From Gemmatimonadota bacterium (GTDB lineage: Bacteria; Gemmatimonadota; Gemmatimonadetes; Gemmatimonadales; Gemmatimonadaceae), in NCBI GenBank assembly GCA_016194585.1, contig JACQBG010000042.1:41028-105027 (forward strand): DNA of 64,000 nt, in the 5' to 3' direction. The notes under the pieces were generated by a model. It saw nothing but the letters and a program-made list of their open reading frames with translations, ran no database searches and was not told the origin of the DNA. The stretch's first letter is position 1. Every line of letters begins with the position of its first letter. Position numbers and translations under genes: made by a program. This document shows positions 18,674 to 26,765 of this stretch, piece after piece.

Positions 18674-18783
18674 CCTTGCCTGAAGGTGGTCGCCGGGTGG
18701 AATATACGAGTGCCCCCGGACCCTACAACCCTTTGTGGTGCGCGGATTTCCTCGCCAGTGGCGGGACCCGCCGGACCCCCCCT
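18674..18783 (+). promoter_or_regulatory. Divergent sprA/lptF upstream region
   Basis: The ~135-nt gap serves both sprA (minus) and the lptF operon (plus). On the plus strand TTGCC at 18677 followed by an AATATACG stretch near 18700 is a possible but imperfect -35/-10 pair. The lptF frame stays open upstream of the chosen start, so the leader length is uncertain. Sharing one region would tie expression of the two envelope systems together. Confidence 0.35.
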
Positions 18784-20421
18784 TTGCGACTCAAGATCGT
18801 CACCCGGTACATCCTGAAGGAGCATCTGGGGCCGCTGGTGTTCAGCCTGTCGGCGCTCACCTCGCTCCTTCTGTTGAATTACGTCGCGAAACGGCTGGGC
18901 GAGCTCGTCGGCAAGGGGCTCCCGCCGCGGGTCATCGCGGAGTTCCTGCTCCTGTCGGTGCCGTTCACCGTCGCCATGACGCTCCCCATGGCGGTGCTCG
19001 TCTCCACCCTGCACGCCTTCAGCCGGATGGCGTCGGAGAACGAGATCACGGCCTTCAAGGCGAGCGGGATCTCCCTCCGCCGGCTCATCGTGCCGGTGAT
19101 CGTGTCGGCGAGCATCCTCACGCTCGTGATGGTGTGGTTCAACGACCAGGTGCTCCCGGCGGCGAACCACCGCCTCAGCACCCTCTCGAACGACATCGCG
19201 CGCAAGAAGCCGACGTTCGCGCTGAAGGAGCAGATCATCAACGAAGTGGTGCCGGGACGGCTCTACCTCCGCACGGCGCACCTCACGCGCATCGGCAGCC
19301 GGATGAAGGACGTCACCCTCTTCGACATGGCCGACCCGCAGCACCGTCGCACGATCCGCGCCGACAGCGGCCTGCTCGAGCTGACGACGGATGGCCGCGA
19401 CCTCCTCATGACGCTGTTCTCGGGCAACGTCATCGAGCTGACGGCCACCGACCCGTCGCGCCTGCAGCGCAACTTCTTCACCACCGACCGCTTCCGCGTG
19501 CGGGGGATCGGGAACAGCCTCGAGCGCGACTCGGTGGGCGGCGAGAAGAGCGACCGCGAGATGACGGTGTGCGAACTCGAGCGGAAGGTGCACCGCGCCC
19601 AGTTCGTCCGAGACAGCAACTTCACCGCGCTCAAGACGCTCGACCCGGTGCTCTACAAGAGCCTGCCGCAGCGCCCGGTGAAGGAGGGGATCGGCAACGC
19701 CTACTGCCGGGCGCTGTACTGGTGGACCGACCTGCGGCTCGTGAAGCGGGCGCAGGCCGAGACGCTCCCGCAGGGTGGCGCGGCCCAGGCGAGCACGCGC
19801 GCCGACGCCAAGCTCCCCGTCCCGCCGCAGGCCCCGCCGAAGACCGCAGCCGCGGCGCAAGGGGCGGTGCCCGCGCAAGCACCGCCGGCCCAGGCACCGC
19901 CCGCGCAGGCGCCGATCGCGCATCCGGTCGTGCCCCCCGCCACGATCCCACCGTCGGCCGGTCTCGAGCCGGGCCCCGACGGCGCCATCAACGTCGCCCA
20001 ACGGTCGGTGCTCGGCGAGAGCGTGCGCATCTCGATCGAGCAGGCGCAGGCGATGATCGACGGCAACCAGGTGGAGATCGAGAAGAAGTTCGCGATCGCC
20101 GCCGCCTGCGTGATCTTCGTGCTGCTCGGGGCGCCCATCGCGCTGCGCTTCCCGCGCGGCGGCGTGGGGCTCACGATCGGCGTGAGCCTCGGCGTCTTCG
20201 GCATCTACTACGTGGGTCTCATCGCCGGCGAGGACCTCGCCCGGCGCGGCATGCTCTCGGCGTTCTGGGCGATGTGGACGGCGAACATCATCCTGTTCGT
20301 GGTGGGCGCGGCGCTCACGGCGCGCCTCGGGCACGAGGGGACGACGAGCCGCGGCAGCGAGACGAGCGAATGGTGGCGGCGGCTCATGGACCGCCTCGGC
20401 CGCGGCGAGGGCGCCACATGA
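18784..20421 (+). CDS. lptF: LptF/LptG-family LPS export permease (LptF) with proline-rich insertion
   Basis: The start is TTG 18784 because the family's N-terminus (here LRLKIVTRYILKEHLGPLVF) begins there; the frame extends further upstream to another TTG at 18676. The product has 545 residues, while LptF is usually near 360-390. Membrane helices 1-3 lie in the first ~110 residues, then the periplasmic jellyroll, then helices 4-6 at the end. A Pro/Ala/Gln-rich insertion (~327-397, repeats of AQAPPAQAPP) separates the jellyroll from helix 4. It works with LptG and an LptB ATPase to extract lipopolysaccharide from the inner membrane. Its stop overlaps lptG (ATGA). Confidence 0.9.
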   Translation: MRLKIVTRYILKEHLGPLVFSLSALTSLLLLNYVAKRLGELVGKGLPPRVIAEFLLLSVPFTVAMTLPMAVLVSTLHAFSRMASENEITAFKASGISLRRLIVPVIVSASILTLVMVWFNDQVLPAANHRLSTLSNDIARKKPTFALKEQIINEVVPGRLYLRTAHLTRIGSRMKDVTLFDMADPQHRRTIRADSGLLELTTDGRDLLMTLFSGNVIELTATDPSRLQRNFFTTDRFRVRGIGNSLERDSVGGEKSDREMTVCELERKVHRAQFVRDSNFTALKTLDPVLYKSLPQRPVKEGIGNAYCRALYWWTDLRLVKRAQAETLPQGGAAQASTRADAKLPVPPQAPPKTAAAAQGAVPAQAPPAQAPPAQAPIAHPVVPPATIPPSAGLEPGPDGAINVAQRSVLGESVRISIEQAQAMIDGNQVEIEKKFAIAAACVIFVLLGAPIALRFPRGGVGLTIGVSLGVFGIYYVGLIAGEDLARRGMLSAFWAMWTANIILFVVGAALTARLGHEGTTSRGSETSEWWRRLMDRLGRGEGAT

Positions 20422-21506
20422 AGCGGCGCTGGCTCCGGCAGCTCGACCGGTACGTCTTCGTCGAGTATCTCAAGATCCTCGCGGCGACGGTGCTCGGCTT
20501 CCCCGTGCTCGTCACGGTGATCGACATCACGGAGAAGCTCGACAAGTACCTCGCCCGGCACCTCACGCTGCCGACGATCCTCAAGGCGTACGTGCTCAAC
20601 GTGCCGTACACGATGGGGCTCGTGCTCCCCGCGGCGGTGCTCTTCGCGACGGTGTTCGCGATCGGCGCGTTCACGCGCCACTCCGAGATCACGGCGGCCA
20701 AGGCGAGCGGCATCAGCTTCCACCGCTTCATCCGGCCGATCGCCGTCGGCTCGGCCATCGCGACGCTGCTCGGGCTCGCGCTCGCCGTCGTGACGCCCGA
20801 CGCCAACGCGAAGCGCGACGAGATCCTGCTCGAGAAGAAGTCGGACCTGAACAACCGGTTCAACTTCACGTTCGCGACGGACGAGTCGCGCACGTACACC
20901 ATCACCACCGCCGACAAGCAGCGCGGGCAACTCGAAGGGGTGGTGGTGGAACGCAAGGGCAAGGGGCTGGACTTCCCCACCTACCTGCTCGAGGGGGCGA
21001 CGGCGACCTACTCCCGCAAGCAGGGGAACTGGCTGCTCCGGCAGGGGAGCGCGCACGTGCTGCTCAGCGACTCGGCGAACTTCACGATGCAATTCGACTC
21101 GCTGCGCGACCGGCACTTCAAGGAGGAGCCGGCGCACCTGATGTCGAACCCGCAGGCCCCCGACGAGATGGGGTTCCGCGACCTGCAGCGGTACATCGTG
21201 GCGATGGAGCGCTCGGGGAGCGACGTGAACCAGCTCCGCGTCGAGCGCATGCTGAAGATCGCGATCCCGGCGACGTGCATCATCATCATGCTGTTCGGCG
21301 CGCCGCTCGCGACGAGCAATCAGCGCGGCGGCGCCGCCTACGGCATCGGCGTGAGCCTCGCCACGACGATCGTGTTCCTGATGCTCGTGCAACTCACGCA
21401 GGCGATCGGCAACAAGGGGTTGGTGGTGCCGGAACTCGCCGCGTGGCTCCCCGGCATCGCGTTCGGGATCGTCGGCGGGATCCTCCTCTACCGGGTGCGC
21501 ACGTGA
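20418..21506 (+). CDS. lptG: LptG-family LPS export permease
   Basis: The 362-residue length is normal. N-terminal helices (YLKILAATVLGFPVLVTVI and two more) carry the family sequence HSEITAAKASGISFHRFI, followed by the periplasmic beta-jellyroll and three C-terminal helices ending VGGILLYRVRT. It pairs with LptF as the transmembrane half of the LPS extractor. ATG 20418 overlaps the lptF stop, and its own stop overlaps the GTG of mlaE (GTGA at 21503-21506), so it lies inside one coupled operon. No lptB gene is present nearby. Confidence 0.92.
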   Translation: MKRRWLRQLDRYVFVEYLKILAATVLGFPVLVTVIDITEKLDKYLARHLTLPTILKAYVLNVPYTMGLVLPAAVLFATVFAIGAFTRHSEITAAKASGISFHRFIRPIAVGSAIATLLGLALAVVTPDANAKRDEILLEKKSDLNNRFNFTFATDESRTYTITTADKQRGQLEGVVVERKGKGLDFPTYLLEGATATYSRKQGNWLLRQGSAHVLLSDSANFTMQFDSLRDRHFKEEPAHLMSNPQAPDEMGFRDLQRYIVAMERSGSDVNQLRVERMLKIAIPATCIIIMLFGAPLATSNQRGGAAYGIGVSLATTIVFLMLVQLTQAIGNKGLVVPELAAWLPGIAFGIVGGILLYRVRT

Positions 21507-22345
21507 ACGAGCCGTGGGCGCACAAGCAGACGGACTCCTACCCGGTGTTCACGCGGGGGAGCATCAAGTTCTTCCGCCGGATGTCGCGGTTCTCGCTCGG
21601 CTTCCTCGGCGGCGTGGGGCAGCGTGTGCTGTTCCTGCGCGACGTGCGCCGGGCGCTGGCGGAGCCGCAGACGTATCTGCCGCTGGTGATGCCGCAGATG
21701 CGGGCCATCGGGGTCGACTCGGTGCCGCTCACGATCATGGTGGCGGCGTTCATCGGCGGCGTCATCTCGCTGCAGATCCGCTACCAGCTCTTCCCGGGCA
21801 TCCAGCTCTCGATCGTCGGCCTCTCGGTGCGGCAGATCGTGATCCTCGAGACGGGGCCGCTCCTCACGGGTCTCGTGCTGGCCGGTCGCGTCGGGGCGAA
21901 GATGACGGCCGAGATCGGCACGATGCGCGTCACGGAGCAGATCGACGCGCTCGAGACGCTGGCCTACGACCCCGTGGCGTACCTGGTCATCCCGCGGCTC
22001 ATCGCGGCGATCGTGATGTTGCCGATCCTGGCGATCATCGCCAACGTATTCGGCGTGTTCGCCGGCATGGGGGCGGCGGTGTTCCTGACCGACGTGCAGA
22101 TGTCGCAGTTCCTCGACGGCGTCCGATTGGGGTTCGACCAATTCCAGGTGACGTACAGCCTCATCAAGGCCACCTTGTTCGGGGCGGCCATCGCCTATCT
22201 TTGTACGTACGAGGGTTACGTGACCGAGAGTGGCGCCGAGGGGGTGGGCAAGAGCACCGCCAAGGCCGTCGTCATCTCGTCCATCTGGATCCTCATCCTT
22301 GACGCCCTGACGGCCGTCCTTCTCGCACCGTACTTGCAGGGATGA
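21503..22345 (+). CDS. mlaE: MlaE-family lipid ABC transporter permease
   Basis: The start is GTG 21503, coupled to the lptG stop. The 280-residue product has the MlaE/YrbE layout: an amphipathic N-terminal segment (GSIKFFRRMSRFSLGFLGG) and five to six helices. The conserved stretch VLAGRVGAKMTAEIGTMRVTEQIDALE is the family's ATPase-contacting coupling region. It would form the membrane channel of a phospholipid transporter with an MlaF ATPase and an MlaD MCE protein. The mlaF gene, normally adjacent, is missing here. Its stop overlaps the start of the MCE gene. Confidence 0.93.
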   Translation: MNEPWAHKQTDSYPVFTRGSIKFFRRMSRFSLGFLGGVGQRVLFLRDVRRALAEPQTYLPLVMPQMRAIGVDSVPLTIMVAAFIGGVISLQIRYQLFPGIQLSIVGLSVRQIVILETGPLLTGLVLAGRVGAKMTAEIGTMRVTEQIDALETLAYDPVAYLVIPRLIAAIVMLPILAIIANVFGVFAGMGAAVFLTDVQMSQFLDGVRLGFDQFQVTYSLIKATLFGAAIAYLCTYEGYVTESGAEGVGKSTAKAVVISSIWILILDALTAVLLAPYLQG

Positions 22346-23223
22346 AACGACGCGACGAAGTGCTCGTGGGAATCACCGCCACCATCGCCATGATCGCGCT
22401 GGTGCTGGGCTCGTTGTGGCTCGCCCGGGGCGGGCTGCAGCAGGGCTATCCGCTCTACGCCAAGTTCACGTGGGGGGCGGGGCTCAAGCAGGGGCAGCCG
22501 GTGCTGCTCGCCGGCGTGAACGTCGGGTACGTGGAGTCGGTCGACCTCCGGACCGACGGCATCCTCGTCGTGAAGATGCGGGTGCGCAAGAACTACCACG
22601 TGCCGCTGGGGACGACGGCGACGATCGAGCCCAACGGGTTCTTCGGCGACCAGCTGGTGGCGCTGCATCCGTCGCGGCCGAACCCGAAGACGTTCCAGCC
22701 CAACGACACGCTGCTCTCGGGGCGTCCGACGCCGCAGATCGGCGACGTGCTGGCGCGCCTCGACACGGTGATGGTGCACGTCTCGGTGCTGAGCCAGGGG
22801 TTGCGGACGGAGCTCGTCGACCGGAACGGCCTCGCCGACATGCACAAGACGGTGACCGAGGCGACGACGCTGATCGCGCACCTCACGCAGGTGGCGGACC
22901 GGCAGAACGAGGAGCTGGCGAAGACGCAGGCGTCGCTGCGGCGCGCCGTGAGCGCCATCGACTCGGCGCGCGTCGACTCGACGCTGCGCGCCTTCGCGAG
23001 CGCGGCGACGAGCGTGTCGTCGCTCACCACGGACCTGCGCGAGACGACGCACCGGCTCGACAGCACGCTCGCGAAGCTGAACGGCGGCGACGGCACGGCG
23101 GGGAAGCTGCTCACCGACCCGTACCTCTATGCCGACGTGCGGTCGCTGGTGACGCGGCTCGACTCGCTCACCGCGGACTTCAAGAAGAACCCTCGCAAGT
23201 ACATCAAGCTGAGCATCTTCTGA
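22342..23223 (+). CDS. mlaD: MlaD-like MCE-domain lipid-binding protein
   Basis: The 293-residue product has one N-terminal membrane helix (VGITATIAMIALVLGSLWLA) and an MCE domain at ~35-115 (VLLAGVNVGYVESVDL, TATIEPNGFFGDQLVAL). A long C-terminal helical tail (~130-290) is rich in Thr/Asp/Leu heptads and could form the periplasmic coiled coil seen in longer MCE proteins. It would hold or pass lipids between the membranes together with MlaE. It is the last gene of lptF-lptG-mlaE-mlaD and overlaps mlaE by ATGA; the convergent gap after it holds a strong hairpin. Confidence 0.92.
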   Translation: MKRRDEVLVGITATIAMIALVLGSLWLARGGLQQGYPLYAKFTWGAGLKQGQPVLLAGVNVGYVESVDLRTDGILVVKMRVRKNYHVPLGTTATIEPNGFFGDQLVALHPSRPNPKTFQPNDTLLSGRPTPQIGDVLARLDTVMVHVSVLSQGLRTELVDRNGLADMHKTVTEATTLIAHLTQVADRQNEELAKTQASLRRAVSAIDSARVDSTLRAFASAATSVSSLTTDLRETTHRLDSTLAKLNGGDGTAGKLLTDPYLYADVRSLVTRLDSLTADFKKNPRKYIKLSIF

Positions 23224-23247
23224 TCGCGACCGCGCGGGCACAGGCAC

Positions 23248-23262
23248 CGTTCACGGTGAACG
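23248..23262. repeat. Intergenic palindrome (site B of dispersed family)
   Basis: CGTTCAC-G-GTGAACG is a 15-bp palindrome with one central base. It shares the 13-mer GTTCACGGTGAAC with site A between pilB and pilT. It lies 25 nt after the mlaD stop. Confidence 0.55.
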
Positions 23263-23298
23263 TGAGCGGCACCCCGCACCCGGCAGTCGCCGGCAAGC

Positions 23299-23334
23299 AG
23301 AACGCCCGGGCCGCTCTCGCGACCCGGGCGTTCT
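23299..23334. terminator. Bidirectional hairpin between convergent mlaD and TonB-receptor genes
   Basis: AGAACGCCCGGG and CCCGGGCGTTCT form a perfect 12-bp stem with a 12-nt loop. It lies between two convergent genes and could stop transcription from both sides. No long U-run follows in either direction. Confidence 0.65.
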
Positions 23335-23355
23335 CACATCGGTGCCCGCGGCTGG

Positions 23356-26300
23356 CTAGTTGAAGTTGTAGCGGAAGCCCAGCTGCATGCGGTACGCGTC
23401 GGCGAGGCCGGCGTTGTTCTGGAACGTCGTCGACATGAGCTGCGAGCCGAAGTTGCGGAGCGTGTAGGTGAGCGCGCCGTTCGCGTCACGTCCCTTCGGG
23501 ATGAGCGGTGCGTTGCTCACCAGGCGCTGCGAGACGCCCCACCGGTTGTTGAGCATGTTCGTGAAGTTCAGGATGTCGAGGCGCACTTCGAGGCTGTTGC
23601 GCTTGCCGCCGATGAGCGTCGCGATGTCCTGCGAGAAGCTGAGGTCGTCGCGGAGGAGCATCGGCAGGAAGATGCCGCCGCGCTCGGCGTACTGACCGCG
23701 ACGCTTGCTCAGGTAGGGGTCCTGCGCGATGTAAGCGTCCCACGCCGCCGCCTGCTGCGCGGCCGTGAACGTCGTTCCGCCCGACGTGAAGGGGACGAAG
23801 TTCATCTCGCCCTGGTTGCGCGGGACGTAGATCAGGTCGTTGCCGAAGGCGCCGTCGCCGTTCGCGTCGCCGCTGAACGTGTAGCTGTCGTTGCCCTGGG
23901 TGAAGCCCTCGAGGAACGTCGAGATCGTGGTGCGGCCCCAGCTGAAGTAGTCGTGCTTGTACGACAGGGCGACGAAGTAGCGATGGCCCGGCGAGTACTG
24001 CGAGTAGCCGAGCGGCGCGTTGTTCGGGTTGCCGCTGATCGGGTTGCCCGTCCAGTTGCCCGCGGCGATCGAGCCCGGGTCGTGCGTGTTCATGGAGAGG
24101 CCGTAGTTGTAGCCGAGCTTGGCGAAGAACCCGTTCTCGAACGCCTTCTCGACCGACACCGAGTAGTCGAGCGAGTAGCCCGAGTTCTCGTTCTGGAGCA
24201 CGTACGCGCCGTTCACCTTCGTGTTGATGCGGTTGCCGAAGTTGGCGGTGTTCCAGTACGGACGCACGTCGGCGCCCGTCGTCATGCCGGCCGGGGCCGG
24301 GAGGTTGGCGTTCGTGTAGTACATGCCGTTCACGTCACGGCCGTAGAGCAGTTCGGCCGTGCCGATCCAGCCGCCGGGGAGCTTCTGGTCGACGGCGATG
24401 TCGGAGCGCCAGAGCTGCGGGAACTTGAAGCCCGGGTCGGTGAAGTTGAGCGTGTACGACGGGGCCGGTGCGCCGGTGACCGTCTGCACGTGGTACTTGT
24501 TCGGATCGGGATTGAACGGATAGGCGTTCGTGTTGGAGGCGTCGATGGCACCGGTGAGCATGCCGTTGTTGCCGATCTGGTTCGAGATCCAGACATAGGC
24601 CGGCTTGCCGGTGAAGATGCCGGTCCCGCCGCGGACCTGCGTGCTCTTGTCGCCGTGCACGTCCCAGTTGAAGCCGACGCGTGGGGAGAAGAGCGGCGTG
24701 GCGCCGGGAAGGTTGCCGGTATGGTACTGCACCGGATTGCCGTTCTTGTCGCGGAATGTCATCCCCGCCGCCTCGACGTTCTCGAGCGCCGTGTTGCCGA
24801 ACGACACGATGTCCATGCGCACGCCGCCCGTGATCTTCAGGCGCGGGGTCACGCGCCAGTCGTCCTGCGCGTAGCCGCCGTACGACTGCACGTCGAGCGG
24901 CTGGAGCGGCTCGGTCATGCCCGGCACGTTCACGTACTGCACCTGATAGCGCGCCGCCTTCACGGGTGAGACGGTGCGGTTCGGGTTCGCGAGGAAGTCG
25001 TTCGCGTCGGCGTAGAAATCGGAGAGCGAGTTGTAGACCCACACGCCGGCCGCGCCCTGATAGAAGACGTTGTCGGAGTGGTACTTCTCGTAGGTCGCGC
25101 CGAACGTGAACGAGTGCTGGCCGACGTAGTACGACACGTTGTCCTGGATCTGGAACGTGTGGTAGCGGAGCTGGTTGTTCGGCGTGAACGGATCCATGCC
25201 GAACGAGATGTAGTCGGTGTTGTTCTGCAGGATGTCGACGAGCGGGAAGAGCTGGCTCTTGTAGCCGCGGCTCTCGTCGTTCTTCGTGTAGCCGATGATG
25301 AGATCGTTCGACAGGTTGTCGGTGATCTGCGAGTTCAGTTCGCCGACGCCCGAGCGGATGTTCTCGAGGATCGAGTACCCCGAGTTCGCGAAGCTCAGCG
25401 AGTTGGTCGTGATGCGGTTGCCGAAGCCGAGCGACGACGAACCCGAGATCGGCTGGTCGGACTGGGAATCGAGCTTGTTGTAGCGGAAGCTGAGCTTGTT
25501 CCGGTCGTTGATGTTCCAGTCGATCTTGTAGAGGAGGCGCTCCGAGGGGACGCTCCGGTTGTAGCCCTGATAGGCGCCGCCGTTCCAGTTGAACTTCGAC
25601 TGGAGGTACGAGCTCAGCTGGTCGAGGTCGGACTGGAGCACCCGCGTCGTGTTGCCGGTCACCGGCTGGCCGCCGGTGTTGGCGACGAGCGTCGTGATCG
25701 GCTGCGAGAACTCGTCCTTCTCCCAGTTGACGAAGAAGAAGAGCTTGTTCTTGATGATCGGGCCGCTGACCCGCAGGCCGCGCTGCGCGAAGTTCTGCGG
25801 CGCCGGCACGAACGACACGCCGTCGATGTTGTTGCCGACCATGTGCTGGTCGCGCGTGATGTAGTAGGTCGCGGCGGAGAACTCGTTCGTGCCGCTCTTC
25901 GTCACCGCGTTGACGCCGGCGCCGACGAACCAGCCCTGGCGCACGTCGAACGGCGCGATGTTGACCTGGATCTGGTCGACCGCGTCCATCGGGATCGGCG
26001 AGACGCCCGTGCGGCCGCCCGGCTGGCCGGCGAGACCGAACGAGTTGTTGAAGTACGACCCGTCGATCGTGATGTTGTTGTAGCGCGTGTCCATGCCCGC
26101 GAACGACGAACCCGACGCCTGCGGCGTGAGGCGCGTGAAGTCGGTGAGGACGCGGCTGATCGTCGGGAACGCGGCGATCGCCTCGCTGCTGACGCTCGTC
26201 GCGGCGCCGGTGTGCGTCGAGCTCATCGTACCCGCCTCAGCGGTGACAGCGACCGCCTGCAGCTTCACGGCGGCCTGCTGGAGCACGAACGCGACGTCCG

Positions 26301-26616
26301 TCGTCAGACCGAGCTGCACGACCACGCCTTCCTTCGACTGCGCGGCGAAACCGATCATGCGCACGGAGACCGTGTACGGCCCGCCGACGCGCACCGCGGG
26401 GAGGTTGAACTGCCCGTCGGCGCGGCTGAGCGCCGAGTAGGTGGTGCCGGAAGGCTGGTGGACCGCGATGACGCGGGCGCCGGAGACGGGCCCCGCGCCC
26501 TGCGCCGTGACGCTGCCGGAGATCGAACCGGTGGTGACCTGCGCGCCGGCAGTCGCCACCGTCGTCGCTACAGCGACGAGTGCGGCGAGCAGCGCCTTCC
26601 AACGGACCTTTATCAT
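23356..26616 (-). CDS. Oar-like TonB-dependent outer-membrane receptor
   Basis: The start is ATG 26616, directly ahead of a signal peptide (KALLAALVAVATTVATAGAQ); a second in-frame ATG 33 nt upstream lacks it. The 1086-residue product has a carboxypeptidase-regulatory-like domain (~30-110, GSISGSVTAQGAGPVSGARV). A plug follows (~115-230, with DVRQGWFVGAGVNAVTKSGT), then a barrel ending with a C-terminal aromatic-rich strand (MQLGFRYNFN). TonB receptors with this N-terminal domain, such as Oar of Myxococcus, move large substrates or peptides across the outer membrane. No exbB, exbD or tonB is nearby. It has its own promoter (26656-26683) and is probably monocistronic. Confidence 0.9.
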   Translation of the reverse strand: MIKVRWKALLAALVAVATTVATAGAQVTTGSISGSVTAQGAGPVSGARVIAVHQPSGTTYSALSRADGQFNLPAVRVGGPYTVSVRMIGFAAQSKEGVVVQLGLTTDVAFVLQQAAVKLQAVAVTAEAGTMSSTHTGAATSVSSEAIAAFPTISRVLTDFTRLTPQASGSSFAGMDTRYNNITIDGSYFNNSFGLAGQPGGRTGVSPIPMDAVDQIQVNIAPFDVRQGWFVGAGVNAVTKSGTNEFSAATYYITRDQHMVGNNIDGVSFVPAPQNFAQRGLRVSGPIIKNKLFFFVNWEKDEFSQPITTLVANTGGQPVTGNTTRVLQSDLDQLSSYLQSKFNWNGGAYQGYNRSVPSERLLYKIDWNINDRNKLSFRYNKLDSQSDQPISGSSSLGFGNRITTNSLSFANSGYSILENIRSGVGELNSQITDNLSNDLIIGYTKNDESRGYKSQLFPLVDILQNNTDYISFGMDPFTPNNQLRYHTFQIQDNVSYYVGQHSFTFGATYEKYHSDNVFYQGAAGVWVYNSLSDFYADANDFLANPNRTVSPVKAARYQVQYVNVPGMTEPLQPLDVQSYGGYAQDDWRVTPRLKITGGVRMDIVSFGNTALENVEAAGMTFRDKNGNPVQYHTGNLPGATPLFSPRVGFNWDVHGDKSTQVRGGTGIFTGKPAYVWISNQIGNNGMLTGAIDASNTNAYPFNPDPNKYHVQTVTGAPAPSYTLNFTDPGFKFPQLWRSDIAVDQKLPGGWIGTAELLYGRDVNGMYYTNANLPAPAGMTTGADVRPYWNTANFGNRINTKVNGAYVLQNENSGYSLDYSVSVEKAFENGFFAKLGYNYGLSMNTHDPGSIAAGNWTGNPISGNPNNAPLGYSQYSPGHRYFVALSYKHDYFSWGRTTISTFLEGFTQGNDSYTFSGDANGDGAFGNDLIYVPRNQGEMNFVPFTSGGTTFTAAQQAAAWDAYIAQDPYLSKRRGQYAERGGIFLPMLLRDDLSFSQDIATLIGGKRNSLEVRLDILNFTNMLNNRWGVSQRLVSNAPLIPKGRDANGALTYTLRNFGSQLMSTTFQNNAGLADAYRMQLGFRYNFN

Positions 26617-26655
26617 AGAAGGAGTTCCTGAAAAGGGGTGGCTTTCCATCGTTAC

Positions 26656-26683
26656 AAAATACGTCTATTCACCGCCCGGTCAA
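26656..26683 (-). promoter_or_regulatory. Sigma70-like promoter of the Oar-like TonB receptor
   Basis: On the minus strand TTGACC (26683-26678) is followed after 16 nt by TATTTT (26661-26656). The predicted start site is near 26650, about 34 nt before the chosen ATG. It is one of the few clear consensus-like promoters in the window. Confidence 0.6.
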
Positions 26684-26733
26684 CGAGAAGAAAAGCAACA
26701 GCCCGGTCACACCAGCAAACGGCGCGACCGGGC
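26684..26733 (-). terminator. Intrinsic terminator of the APC permease gene
   Basis: GCCCGGTC (26701-26708) and GACCGGGC (26726-26733) form an 8-bp stem. On the minus strand the hairpin is followed by TGTTGCTTTTCTTCTC, a U-rich tail. It closes the permease transcript immediately before the promoter of the TonB receptor. Confidence 0.7.
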
Positions 26734-26765
26734 CCTATAGTATTACCTTGCGAAAATGGGGTCCG

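Noticed and set aside
12569..18817. A 2082-codon open frame on the plus strand opposite sprA
   Set aside because: It is an antisense shadow caused by GC-rich codon bias; the translation is Arg/Ala/Glu/His-rich with no domain, while the minus strand encodes a coherent SprA protein with signal peptide.
22216..23247. Minus-strand open frame opposite mlaD
   Set aside because: Arg/Val/His-rich shadow without motifs; mlaD on the plus strand is clearly coding.
26733..26747. Minus-strand GGTAATACTATAGGG resembling a phage T7 promoter
   Set aside because: It lacks the middle of the T7 consensus (CGACTCAC) and no phage genes are near; chance similarity, overlapping a terminator stem.
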